A stretch of DNA of 64,000 nt from Chaetomium olivaceum (lineage: Eukaryota; Ascomycota; Sordariomycetes; Sordariales; Chaetomiaceae), in NCBI GenBank assembly GCA_039881045.1, contig JAYWVB010000009.1:558001-622000 (forward strand), given 5' to 3'. A program made the translations under genes and the position numbers. Below are positions 49,164-59,700 of this stretch, piece by piece (positions within the stretch are counted from its first letter, which is position 1; every line of letters starts with the position of its first letter). The notes below the pieces were generated by a model that had not been told where the DNA came from, searched no databases, and was given only the letters and a program-made list of their open reading frames with translations.

Positions 49164-50942
49164 ATGGAGTCGAGGTCGGTCTCGCCGGTGACGGCGGGCA
49201 AGGTCCTGAAGGGCCCTAGGGCTTGTGCCACCTGTGCAAAGGCGAAGAGCAGGTGTATCGCGGGACCGAGGGGACAGGAAAAGTGCGAAAGGTACGTTCT
49301 GGCTTTGTTCTTTATGGTCCAATGTCGGCCGGTGTCGGCTATAATTTGGCGGCCGTTGGGTGCATGTACCTCGGTACGGTGCGGCGGACTTGTGGGACGT
49401 TCATCACACCCGCCGGGTCCGTCAGTCAGCGGGGAGTTTGTGGCCCCCGTTGGGACGTCCGTTGGCCTTGTCAGGCACCGCATTTTTGTCTTTGGCTTTC
49501 TGCCCGGCTTCCTATCCTAACCCCTGAACGGCCCATTCGAGGGCAGCAGCGCTAACTTGGTTTGAAGATGCCACCGTCTGAGGAAACCATGCTCTTCTCA
49601 AACTCCGGCGCCAGCGCGGAAGCGCAAGGAGCCGAAACCCACGAGGGTGGCAGAGCTTGAGAGGCGCCTAGAGGACCTCTCAGCCCGCATGGAATCTGTC
49701 CAACGCCAGGTACCAGCACCGAGCCCGTCCAACTCGGATCAATATGGCCTCCCTTCTGTTTCTGTCGGGGGCCCGGCCGATCCTGAAGACCGCCTGCCGC
49801 CGAGGAACCTCTCCGGAACCCAAGTACCTATACCCACCTTTGGCCAGGATCGGTGGGACTCCCCGTTTGGGCACATATTTCCGGATCGATCCATCTTCGA
49901 GGCCCAACCGGAACACCATCAACCCTCGGCCAAAGGTATCTCACCATCCGCCCCTTCGGGGCTCACACCAGCCCTCACAACTACAACCGGTTCCATAACC
50001 TCGTCTCCTTACCAACAACCATACCAACAACTGCCACAACAACAGAACCATGGCAGTGTATGGCCGCAAGGGGAGGAAGCCGAGAGCTTCCTTGAGCTGT
50101 ATCGGGAGAAGATGGGCCATCTGTTTCCGTTTGCCATTGTGCCGCCCCATTTGACCTCGGCGCAGATGCGAGAAGAGAGGCCCTTCTTCTGGAAGGCCGT
50201 CATGTTGGAAGCAAGCCTCTTCGACGGGCGGCGGCAGACCGCCATGGGAGAAGATCTAATGAGGGAGATCTCTGAAGCTGCCTTTCTCAGGCCGCAGAAC
50301 AACATCGACTTGCTGCAGGGCTTGCTCATGTTTATAGCATGGTGAGTGGTAGCCTTTTATTGTCTGCTTGTCAGTACTAATCGTCTCCGCAGGTATCACA
50401 ATAGTCTCACCAGCTTGCAAATGACACGGTTACTCTTTCTCGCCCGGTCAATAAACACCAACCTTGCCACCGCCGAAACGAAAGGTCTACCGGGCAAGGA
50501 AGGATACAGCTCCGAGAGTCTCGAGCGGATGCGTGCATTCGTCGGAACCTACTATATGGTGACAGTGTGAGTTCTACTCATCTTGCCATCCCCCTAGTAA
50601 GGTCCCTTACTGACCAGCATCACAGAACCTTCACCACCAACAAACGGCCCGACGCCCTCATGAACAACGTCAACACGCCTTATCTAGCCACCTGCTGTCG
50701 AGTTTTAGTAACCCAGATGCAATACGAAACCGATGAGCTACTCGTCCATCTCTGCCGGGCGCAACAGCTCTCCCAGAGCATCACGCAGGCCTTTGACCGC
50801 CGCAAGGCCGTTCCGGCCGACAACCGCATCCCGCAAGCCGCCTTTATCCAAGGCCTGCAGGAGCGCGTGCGCGGGTTCGTCGCCGCCCTCCCGCCACACA
50901 TCAAGACCGACCGTACGTCTCCCTTTCCTTGCCCATTCCCGA

Positions 50943-50977
<35 letters not shown>

Positions 50978-51889
50978 CCTTACTGACGTACCCTCCGCCC
51001 CGGGCAGGCTCCCTCGAAGGCCACTTCTTCGTGGCCGAGATCATGATCTACGAAAACAGCGTCGAGGAGCTCTGTCAACGGTCCCTTCTCGGCCGGCCCG
51101 GCGAGCAGGCGGGTGGTCCCTCGGCTCCGATAGCCCCGCAGATGGGCGAGCCGGATGGGGAGCGCCTCAGAATATTGTGGGAATCCGTGCGCCTCGTCGA
51201 CGGTTTCATGACGAAGCGGTATAATCGCGCCATCGGGGATTACCCGCGCTATGTCTGTCTGACGTCGTTTGATCTGACGTATGTCTTTTTGACGATGCTG
51301 AAGTTGTCGACTATGCAGGTGCCGGGGTTGGATTTGGCCAGGGTGAGGGAGGAGTTGCATATTCAGGGTAGGTGGTCGTGTATGGGTGGTGTGTTGGAGG
51401 TGTTGAAGCTAACCTTTTGTGGTTACAGAGCATATGTCTCAGCTGATGAACCGGATGGAGCATATGGCTAAGAAACGGAATAGGGCAAGGGGGGGGCAAG
51501 GCGTTGGGAGTGGCCTACCTGGGAGCGGGCAGTTGGACAATTATGAGGACCCATACGAAAGGCTCGCCCGCAAGATCCGCAACGTCATGGACCTTCTCCA
51601 TGTGAGCATTTCCAGAGCCCCGAAACAACTTACAAAACGCATGGTGACTGACTGAGAGCTTCCACAGACTAGCGATGTCGACAGCGAATACGCGGCTTCG
51701 CAGGTCGCAAGGGTGTACGACCCGGCACCTATGACATTATCAGACGCAACGGTTGAGTTGCTGGAGGACTTTGGGTGGCAAGGAAACGACGCGGGGGACC
51801 CGTCGTGGGATTCGTTTATTGGCGACGCTGTCGATTGGGGTACCTTTTTTAATAACTACGCTACGGGGGAGTCCTTATACACGACATAG
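49164..51889 (+). CDS. Zn2Cys6 transcription factor
   Basis: Seven exons: 49164-49291, 49568-50341, 50393-50566, 50626-50912, 51008-51367, 51429-51601, 51668-51889 (705 residues, every phase agrees). The binuclear zinc cluster is split by the 276-nt first intron: Cys 21, 24, 31 and 41 in exon 1, Cys 44 and 51 in exon 2 (spacing 2-6-9-2-6). A basic linker and a short coiled coil (VAELERRLEDLSARMESV) follow, as usual for GAL4-type dimers. The middle resembles the fungal-specific regulatory region. The C-terminus is acidic and may be an activation domain. Targets are unknown. Intron 4 holds an ATC triplet repeat. Confidence 0.9.
50943..50977. repeat. (ATC)n microsatellite in an intron
   Basis: About 11 ATC triplets inside intron 4 of the Zn2Cys6 gene. 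An expansion here would change intron length, not protein sequence. Confidence 0.85.
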
Positions 51890-53146
51890 GGCTGGGGGAG
51901 CAAGTTACAAGTATCCAATTACGGGTTGAATCTTGGGGGACCATAGAGCAGATAAAAAGAACCCTTAGACTTAGAGCCGGTCACGGTTTCTTCACTCACC
52001 TTACTTGATCTCTTTTCTGCATTCCCCGACATGAAGACTCGTCCAGGCCTAGGAAAAGACTGTAGAACGCTACCCAGCCTTGGGCGTATATCCCTTTAGC
52101 TCCAATCACACAGATATATTGTTTTAAATTGCAAACCTGAAATCAAGTCAAATTCAACCTAAGACTCTCGATATCCCAGCTTAGCCTATTCAAGGACGAC
52201 AACCAGGGCCGCATCAATCAGTATAACAAAGACCATTAGGGTACGTTCCAGTATTTCGTCGGCCTTGTTATATAGACTAGAAGAACACAGTACGCTGCTC
52301 GATCATGGTGTGCCACAACACCTACTCACTGGAGGATAAGAGATGCCGGAAGATTGTGCCCGAGACTTTCTTAACTGGCGGTACCCCCGGGTTTACTAAG
52401 GGCCTGTAACCTTGGTATAGTTGTGGCGTTTGAGATCCTACGTATATTCAGTTCGTCCAACTCTTTAACCGCCTAGTATAGGTGTTCAACCCGACCACTA
52501 CTATCCGCCGGAATCGACCTCTCAGAAGACCCTCCTGTACTCCGACATCGTTAAGACAATCATACAGGCGGGTTATTAGCCCGAGGTAACGGTGACTCTC
52601 GACGGTCTTGACCCATGTCTGTATCACCCAGCCTCGAACGAGATGTGCTGCGTCAATAAGGAGGAAGTCCTCTAACCTCAAAGGGCAGAGGTGTACGTCG
52701 AACTTTACAGCCGCCGGAAAGCGGACCGTCTTCAAGCCCCTTTTTGGAAGACCAAAAACGCAAAGATCGTGCACAATTGTAAGGGTGATCGTCGGTCGGG
52801 CCTTGCGGCAAGCTCGCCATGGCGTCCCTTCGATTTGCCAGCGACATCAAGACATACAAATGAAACTCGCTGCAAACAGAGAAAACTTGTAGACATTAAC
52901 TTCTCCGAATATCAAGAAGAGGATTACTATTTTTGTGTTCCCCGTCTACCGTTACGACATTACGTTTAAGCCTCATTTTCTTTCTCTGTCTCTTCCTTTT
53001 CTCCTTTTCTCCTTTTCTCATCAAAAGATAATGAGGTTAAAATGGTATTGTTATTCTCACTTCAACCATTTGTTTTATTATAGAATGATGTCACAAAATA
53101 ACACAAATATAATTCTACCTGAAGTTAACTACACCTACAAACGATA
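51890..53146. other. Degenerate sequence next to helicase relic
   Basis: No intact gene. A minus-strand ORF at 52448-52774 (108 residues, containing LIDAAHLVRGWVIQTWVKTV), with a neighbouring ORF at 52653-52859 in another frame, looks like decayed coding sequence of a kind I do not recognise. From about 52970 to 53146 the sequence turns strongly AT-rich with a CTTTTCTC repeat, and it abuts the broken end of the helicase. Confidence 0.35.
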
Positions 53147-55596
53147 AACCGGTAGCCCGCTTACCGCCAAAAAGGCCAAAGGCGAGATCGCGCCGTCTCT
53201 AGCAAGACGGTTATACAGATTCCCCTGGGAATCCGTTTCGCCCATCAAGGCAGCCGGCACGAGCTGGTGAAGATCACCAGCCAGAAAGATCGGGAGGAGG
53301 GTATTCCCCCATGTACACCCCAGTTCGGCGCGGTGCATGCCGCCCGCCTCGTCGATGATGACGCCCAGGGCAACGCGCTTTACCCACGTCTCGTAGGGGC
53401 CGGTCGAAGCCTGGGCCGGGGTGACGGTCAGGAAGTCGGCGGCATCGATGATGGCGCCCATCAAGCCGGGAGGACGAACTTGACGAGGCGGGTCGCCTCG
53501 CTTACCGGCAAGTCTTGGAATCTCATCTCGCCGGCGGCGACAGCGCGGAGGTTGGAGAGGTCCGGGCGGCCGTTGATCTTCTCCTGCAGGCGGTAGAGGG
53601 CCTCGCTGTCATCGGGGTGGAGGGCGCCGAACCCCCCCGCACAGTGCCCAAGCAGAAGTAGCAGCCAGTAGGCGGCCGATAGCTCCAGGATTGACCCTGA
53701 GTGGGCCCAGAGGACGGAATCGAGGTCCTTCAGGAGATTTACGACAGCGTCGACCTCCTTCCAAAGGTTGTACCCTCGGACCACGAGTCTGTGGCGTGCG
53801 CGGGCCGGGTCATCCTGGGCCTTGTCATGGTTGTATCTGGCGCAAACGGACCGATTCATTCGGTCTAGATGACGGGCGAGGCTGTCTATAGCGGCATCGG
53901 TCGGCCCGGCAGCCAGGATCTTGCCGAACGTGGCCTCCATGGCGAGACCGGCCACCGAAATCATCGACGTCTTGCCGGAACCGGATGCCTGCAGAAGAGA
54001 GATTAGCAAAGTAAGTACATAGAAAGTAGTTTAATGCATGCGACTTACCCCGGAGATGGTGCCGATGCCCAGAGTCCTGTTTTTCAGGTAGTTGCGGAAG
54101 GATTTCCGGGCACTGGGGAGCACCTCCCCGAGCAGAGCGTTGATGTACGCCTCGTCTTTGAGGCCAAGGAAGTCAAAGGCTGGGAGGGGTCGGACGGTGG
54201 GCGGCTCCTTGGTCGAAATAGACGCCAGGGTCTTGACGAGATCGTCGTCCAGCACCGGGCGCGTCATCCAGTCGTAAAAGCCCTGTCCCCTCATGACGGC
54301 GCGGTGCAGCTCCATGCGGTCTTCCTGCTCGGGAATACCGGCTGGGCCGAGCTTGTAGGGGAGGATGCGGGTTGGCTGCGCGCCGGGGAGATACAGGCAG
54401 GCGGAATTGACCTTGCGAGCGAGGTCCTTGAGGTCCGGGAACTTGAGAGAGACGGAGTTCTAATCCGCCACCGCAGTCCAGTTGGTTCCGGATGCCTGGT
54501 GGAGCCGACGAGTGTCCTGGACGATGGACTGCGTAACAACGGCAACGTGCGAATTGTCGTCGTCGTAGCTATATCGCAGCTGGTCAGTACCGCAATGCCC
54601 CAATTGCCGTCACGTGGATGGGGTCTTACTTGTACGCTGGCCGAAACATCTCAGCGCTCTTGGTCCTCTCGAGTAGGTCGGCGTAGCGCGTCAGGTCTGT
54701 GACCCCGTTGAGCTCGGGCGGCCAGCGGTGCTCGGTACCGTATGGGTAACTGAACGGCACGGGGAGGCGCGTGTCGTTCCATTCCTTGTTAATAGTCGCT
54801 GGTGTCGCCCGCATGGCAACATAGAATGTCCTTCGGGCAATAAAGTCAAGCAGCGTGGTGTTTTGCACGATAGGGTTGTTACGGTTGACCCACCCCTCGA
54901 TCTCTGGATCCTCTGGGTTCTTGAATGGCAAGCCAAACCCCTCGACCCGGATACGTGCGTCTCCATGGAGCCGTACCAAAACGAAAGACATCCGCTCGGC
55001 AATAGGGAACCGCTTTACCATCGCGGGTGGGGCCTCCTCGACGGTCATATCGACATGGCCACGCGGGAATTTGATGCTTAGCGCATAATCCTCCTACTCA
55101 ATAATGTCAGATACTTTTCTCCAAGACGGGGTAGCAGGGAGCAGCTCGGGCGCAGGGAGTTGCCTCAACAACTGCCAGCCCTCCGAAATATAAGAGAATT
55201 TATGGATTTGACATACTGATTGGACCAGGCCATTACCACCTGCAAGTTTCCGGTCAACTGGGTATGGTTAGCACGATAATACTCGGTCACAACAAGACAG
55301 CACTTACGATTATAGCGCACACCGAATCCCCTTGATTCACTTGCCGCTTGCCCGGATGGTAGTGGGAAACGGAGGGCAAATCCTATCCACGGGTTGGTGT
55401 GTGAGTACCGCGAGGATATCGCGTTGGCGCGGATCGGGGGACCTTGGGCGCCAAAATGGTTGCCGCCAGCGATGATGGGAGCAGAGGGATCGCTGCCATC
55501 ACCGTCGAACATTATGCAGTGCTTGAACCAAACGGCTAACTGCTTCTGCTGCGGGGCCGCGACCGGAGGCTGTCGGTTGGCTTGTCCAAAGTTCAT
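53147..55596 (-). pseudogene. SF1 (UPF1/DNA2-like) helicase relic
   Basis: Exons in transcript order: 55308-55596, 55217-55257, 54630-55171, 54049-54568, 53147-53988; donors, acceptors and phases are otherwise consistent. A long N-terminal region that I do not recognise precedes the ATPase. The P-loop ASGSGKTSM begins the last exon. A DEAG motif (VIIDEAGGMHRAE) and a motif-III-like FLAGDLHQLVPAAL follow. Breaks: TAG at 55094-55096 (exon 3), TAG at 54460-54462 (exon 4), a one-base loss near 53464, and loss of everything after SGLPVYRL at about 53147, so helicase motifs IV-VI are absent. Both stop codons would be CAG (Gln) after a single C-to-T change. An RNA or DNA helicase ancestor is inferred. 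Confidence 0.75.
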
Positions 55597-56717
55597 CTCG
55601 TCGTTTTATGTCAACTGAAACAAGATTAGCACGGAGGCGGCTAAAGACATATACGAACAAGTTACCGGTAGGGTTAGGACTATTCCTATGAAAGAGTCTA
55701 CCTCGAAGGAGGATAGACAATGACTGTTGAGTGGATTGAAGGCTGTCGAACCTCTTAAAAGAGTCTGCCTCCGAGGGAGCACAGACGACGACTGATGAGC
55801 GTGGTCTAAAACTGTCGAACCGTCAGAAAAAACGAGGTTATGTTTGCAAATTAAATAAAAAAGACCCTTACTAGTGTTGCTACGTAAACCGCGCAGAAAG
55901 AGTCTACCTCTGAGGAGGATAGACAACAGACGGGGAGGGGAGTACGGCCGAGGGCTGTCGACTGTCAATGTGTGCAATGAGCGCGGTGCTGATATTACGA
56001 CAAGCCCGTGAAATGAGTCTGTCTATAGAAGAAAGGGAGAATGAAAAGAAACAGCTTTCCTGGTCAATGTCCTGGTCGATGTAACGGTGTGGTCCTTTTC
56101 TCTGGCGTTGAGAAACTGACGAAAGAAAAAAAAGAAAAAAAGGTCAAGAACGAGAGAAAAAGTTGGGAACAGGATGGAAGTCGCGTGGAAAAGCTTATCG
56201 AATCAGCCACCAAAATTGGCAGAACACGCGCCAGCCAGTCGCAGGGCTTCTTGCTGCAATGAGCAGGAAGGTGCAGGAATTAACCCATCACGAATTCAAC
56301 CACAATTCCGTCAAGATACTGAGATCGGCTAAGTTCCCAACGTATAAGCTGCCAAGGCTTGCACAGGGTGCAGTACCCGAGGACCAAACCATCGAGTGAA
56401 CAGATCGATCGTGACCCATACCAGCTCCCAGCAGTTTATCCAACAGCGACAACGACGATGGTGGCGACATCATCCACCCCCTTATCGTCGATCTCCTGCC
56501 TATCCTCGACAAGTTCATGGCATTCGCCTTGGATGCCTGCCAGGCATACGGTTGCGGCCGAGTCCGGTCGTATCCAGGGAGATGGGCGGCCTGAAGAGGA
56601 AATGCAGGCTTGGCTAGGTCGTAAATGACGAGAAGCATGACTTTGCGACGGGGGAGGATATTACCGTACGTGATGCGTTAGGCTGAGAGAGGACTTACCG
56701 AGGACGGACAGATGTAG
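55597..56717. other. Spacer with diverged repeats
   Basis: No convincing gene. It contains the ~70-bp repeat units at 55691-56040 and an A/G-rich stretch at 56117-56165. ORFs on both strands around 56163-56638 overlap without motifs. Confidence 0.45.
55691..56040. repeat. Diverged ~70-bp repeat units
   Basis: Three clear units and a weaker fourth start with AAAGAGTCTACCTC or a close variant, at 55691, 55758, 55897 and 56011. Most go on to GAGGAGGATAGACAA and end near GCTGTCGAAC (55741, 55811, 55953). Spacing is about 67, 139 and 114 bp, so a unit of roughly 70 bp with one copy lost or blurred fits. Their function is unknown. Confidence 0.6.
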
Positions 56718-56960
56718 TTAAGCCTTCTTGATCATATAAACCCAGCCGGCGATGGCAATGGCCAGTATGGCACAAACAAGAGCAACGCAGAGGGGTTGCT
56801 CATTTTGCAGCCATTTCCACAGCAACAGATTTGTGGAATATTGCAGTCGCAGCAGTCTGCGGCGCCGCAATGACAGCAGCGGATACTGTTTGTGGGTCGT
56901 GGGCTGGACGCTGGCGACGGTTCGGCCCCCGCCACCTTGCAAGACGACGATTTTATCCAT
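56718..56960 (-). CDS. Cys-rich, tail-anchored small protein (broken)
   Basis: The open frame encodes 80 residues with a C-terminal hydrophobic helix (CVALVCAILAIAIAGWVYM) and a short IKKA tail, like a tail-anchored membrane protein. In the central part the next frame instead reads a dense cysteine cluster (CCHCGAADCCDC, then ICCCGNGC), which is much more protein-like than the annotated frame. One base too many in the run at 56926-56930 and one too few at 56792-56795 would join MDKIVVLQ, the Cys cluster and the membrane helix into one protein of about 80 residues. I do not recognise the family. The joined model is inference. Confidence 0.45.
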   Translation of the reverse strand: MDKIVVLQGGGGRTVASVQPTTHKQYPLLSLRRRRLLRLQYSTNLLLWKWLQNEQPLCVALVCAILAIAIAGWVYMIKKA

Positions 56961-57215
56961 TGGCGTTACAGGCCAGATGAATACGACAAAGCGGCCCTTG
57001 ACGGCGCTACCATTAACCCCCTACGCAAAGTCGTCAACCCGGAAATGGACATTAATACCTAGCTGCCTATTTCTTCCTAAAGCGTACCAAGAACGTCGAC
57101 ACACGAATCTCTGTGCCTCGGCGACTTTCATGCTATATAGGGCCGTTTGTTTGCCGGGTATGCTGTCGTGCTGCTCCCCCGAGAGGAGGCTGGTGGCGCT
57201 GGTCAAGTCGGCCTC

Positions 57216-58338
57216 CTAGTACCCAAGCTCTCCACTAAGATTAAATTTGCCTGTCGCCGCATCGAGGCGATTTCCGCCCCCCGGGCGGAACCGGAAGACG
57301 AGCAAGGTATAAACGCCACGGAACCAATTATCTAGCGTGAACCCATATAGCTTCCTGGTCTTGTCTCCCTCCGTATAACGCCCGAAGCGCGGCACCTCCG
57401 ACGTGCGACTGGTGGTTGCAAACTTCAACAACATGAGCACGTTGGCAAGTACCGTCGCGTTGTAATGGATCTTGGCGAGATCGATGCTGTGGCCAAAGTC
57501 GCCGTTGCGGATCAACCAAGTCCGGAAAGATGCGACCTGGGATACCTCGGTGAGGAGTGCCGAGACATAAGGTTGCGACTCCGACTCCTTGAAGGCCCCT
57601 ATAACGAGCCTGAAGTTGTTGGTAAAGCTCCGGGAGGCGTTGAAAACCAACCACCGGTTGGGTGGAGCAATCAACTAGGACCGAACAGGTCGACGGGCAT
57701 GCTAGTTCGGCGACGTAGGTATAGAGATAAACGGGAAACTAGAGTCAACTCCGGCACACCTGCCGCCATGAGGTACAGACAGACTGATATATAGTGGTGT
57801 CCACACGCTGTGCCTCGACTAGGTCGACGAGCATGGTAGTCCCGGCCACGTAGGTGTAGAGGTAGGCATAAAGGCCGCCGCCCCGTAGGGTGGAGAAGGC
57901 CAACTTGACGCCGAGGAGAGGTACCTGGATCTTCTTATCTTGACCCGTAGGGCGGAAGGTCTCGACGTTCTTCATAGTCATTCGTGCACCAGTGGATACA
58001 CGTTGGCAGACCAAGCAGTCGTACTACTCTTATCATAGAAACGGCGAGGGAGTTGTGGGATGGGATGGACGGTAACTTTTAGGACGGACAGCATATCTAC
58101 TTGAGACGGACAAGGTAATAGCCGTCTGATGATTTTCAAAACTACACCAGGTCTGTTCTTTGCTCATTTGGATAGGAACCTTAACCTGTAGGGCGGGTGG
58201 GTAGGCCTTATCTACGACGAGATCGTAGGCGCGTCGACTGGGAGGGGCCTCCGCATGACCCACGGTCAGCTCAAGTCTGCCACAAATCGATGGTTGAGGC
58301 CCATACACTATCTCGCCCACGGAGCACACACTCAGCAT
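57216..58338 (-). pseudogene. Unrecognised gene or relic, minus strand
   Basis: Three stretches look like coding sequence: 58033-58338, 57745-58014 and 57216-57674 (152 codons, containing FNASRSFTNNFRLVIGAF and DLAKIHYNATVLANVLMLL). The first two share a frame but are separated by stops. A CTAG/GAGTAG acceptor-like site just before YDCLVCQRVS could mark an exon start. A partial internal duplication encodes LYTYVA twice. No family is recognised, and the order, introns and start are unclear. It may be a decayed multi-exon gene. It overlaps the presumed upstream region of the plus-strand gene at 58489. Confidence 0.35.
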
Positions 58339-58488
58339 GTCGGTCGCGGCCTAGGATTACCCCTAGTGTTCCTCACCACACAGTACGAGCTGATCAACGC
58401 AGCGGTGCAGAGCATCCTGGAGACCGTCGACAGAAAAAACAGATTCGCCAAGGACGACAACTCCAATACCTTCCCGCTTCTGAAAGAC

Positions 58489-59700
58489 ATGACCGACCCT
58501 AGCAGCAACGTTAGCTCCAACGATGTCGAGGTCATCGAGGCGCCACCTAACGCGCCTACCAAGAAGCAGAAGACTGCCGCTGCTTCGGTCGCTCCAGCAG
58601 CGCTGCCCAAGACGCCGAGTTCTGGTAAAGCTACGACTCCGCGCAACGCCCAGGGCCGGTTCTCCCGACGGGGATCAGAGTCGGGTTCCGATAGCGACGA
58701 CGTTGCCGACAACGCAGCCCAAGACGGGCTTGACAGCGCTATTGACATGACAGCCGACATTCTCGGCACCGAGTTCGACCCCTTTACATCCAACAGGATG
58801 ATCAAATCGGGCCTGCTCAAGCCATCGTCGAGCAAGCGGATCCGGCCAGTCGAGGACTGTTTGGCCCGCGCTCGCTGGGAGTGCCGATATCAGTCCCAAG
58901 AGGAACTGATCAAGATGTGCCGATGGATTCGCCGCTTCCACCACAAGAGTGTCACGCCCGCCTGGTCCTCCAACGCGCAGCTCCGCAGTCTGAAGGAGCG
59001 CCTAAAGAGCGACGTTAAGGAGGCCAGCGACGCTGGTGTACTAACATCCGGGATGCCCGATCCTGCCGAGATACTGGCAGCCAGGTTGTGCGCTCCCAAG
59101 GAGTCCAATGCCCTCATCGACTCCTGCCTGTTCGAGCTCGGGCTCCTCCACTACGGACCCGCGCCCATCGTCAACGCCGCCCATACCGCCGCCAGAATTG
59201 CCCACCCGCCCGCACACTCGACTGGCCCGCCCAACGACACCACCGCTGCGGATGTCGAGGAAATCGGTCGCGCCATGCTCCAGCACCACGAGGAGCACTC
59301 TGAGCAGATGGGACGAGTCCGCGAGGACCTCCGGAATACAAGTGTCAAGCTGACCAAGTTGGTTTCCACTGTCGCCGGCATCCGGTCCCGCGAGCAGTAT
59401 GACAAGGTTTCGGATGAGGGGTGGAGGAAAGACATCGAGCGTCAGCTCGCCGAGATGAATAAGTCGATCGCCGATGTCGCCGCCGCTGCTGCTGCCAGGA
59501 CAACAGGCCGAACTGGTGGACTAGTGGCGGCGCCTATGCCTGTACCGCCCACTCTGCCCGCACGGCCTACCAGCACAACGGCCACGCAAGCTGCCACCAA
59601 TACCATGGCGATGCTGCTAGCGATGCTCCAACAAACACGAGCCCTACTGCGGACGCAGACGCTTCTGCCTGCCAACTGGCGGCCCGAGTGTCTCTTGTAG
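58489..59700 (+). CDS. Unrecognised 403-residue protein
   Basis: One open frame from the ATG at 58489 to TAG. The frame stays open upstream to 58255, but that part overlaps minus-strand coding-like sequence, so the later start is preferred. The N-terminal 100 residues are Ser/Pro/Lys-rich, with a basic patch PTKKQKTAAA that could be a nuclear signal. A middle region (RARWECRYQSQEELIKMCRW, WSSNAQLRSLKERL) looks folded. A long helical, coiled-coil-like stretch (EEIGRAMLQHHEEHSEQMGR onward) follows, then Ala/Thr-rich sequence. No family is recognised. Codon usage looks like that of expressed genes here. Confidence 0.55.
   Translation: MTDPSSNVSSNDVEVIEAPPNAPTKKQKTAAASVAPAALPKTPSSGKATTPRNAQGRFSRRGSESGSDSDDVADNAAQDGLDSAIDMTADILGTEFDPFTSNRMIKSGLLKPSSSKRIRPVEDCLARARWECRYQSQEELIKMCRWIRRFHHKSVTPAWSSNAQLRSLKERLKSDVKEASDAGVLTSGMPDPAEILAARLCAPKESNALIDSCLFELGLLHYGPAPIVNAAHTAARIAHPPAHSTGPPNDTTAADVEEIGRAMLQHHEEHSEQMGRVREDLRNTSVKLTKLVSTVAGIRSREQYDKVSDEGWRKDIERQLAEMNKSIADVAAAAAARTTGRTGGLVAAPMPVPPTLPARPTSTTATQAATNTMAMLLAMLQQTRALLRTQTLLPANWRPECLL

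Noticed and set aside
53147..55596. Helicase as an intact gene with several extra introns around the stops
   Set aside because: Both TAG codons lie within continuous, protein-like sequence with no donor or acceptor placed to remove them.
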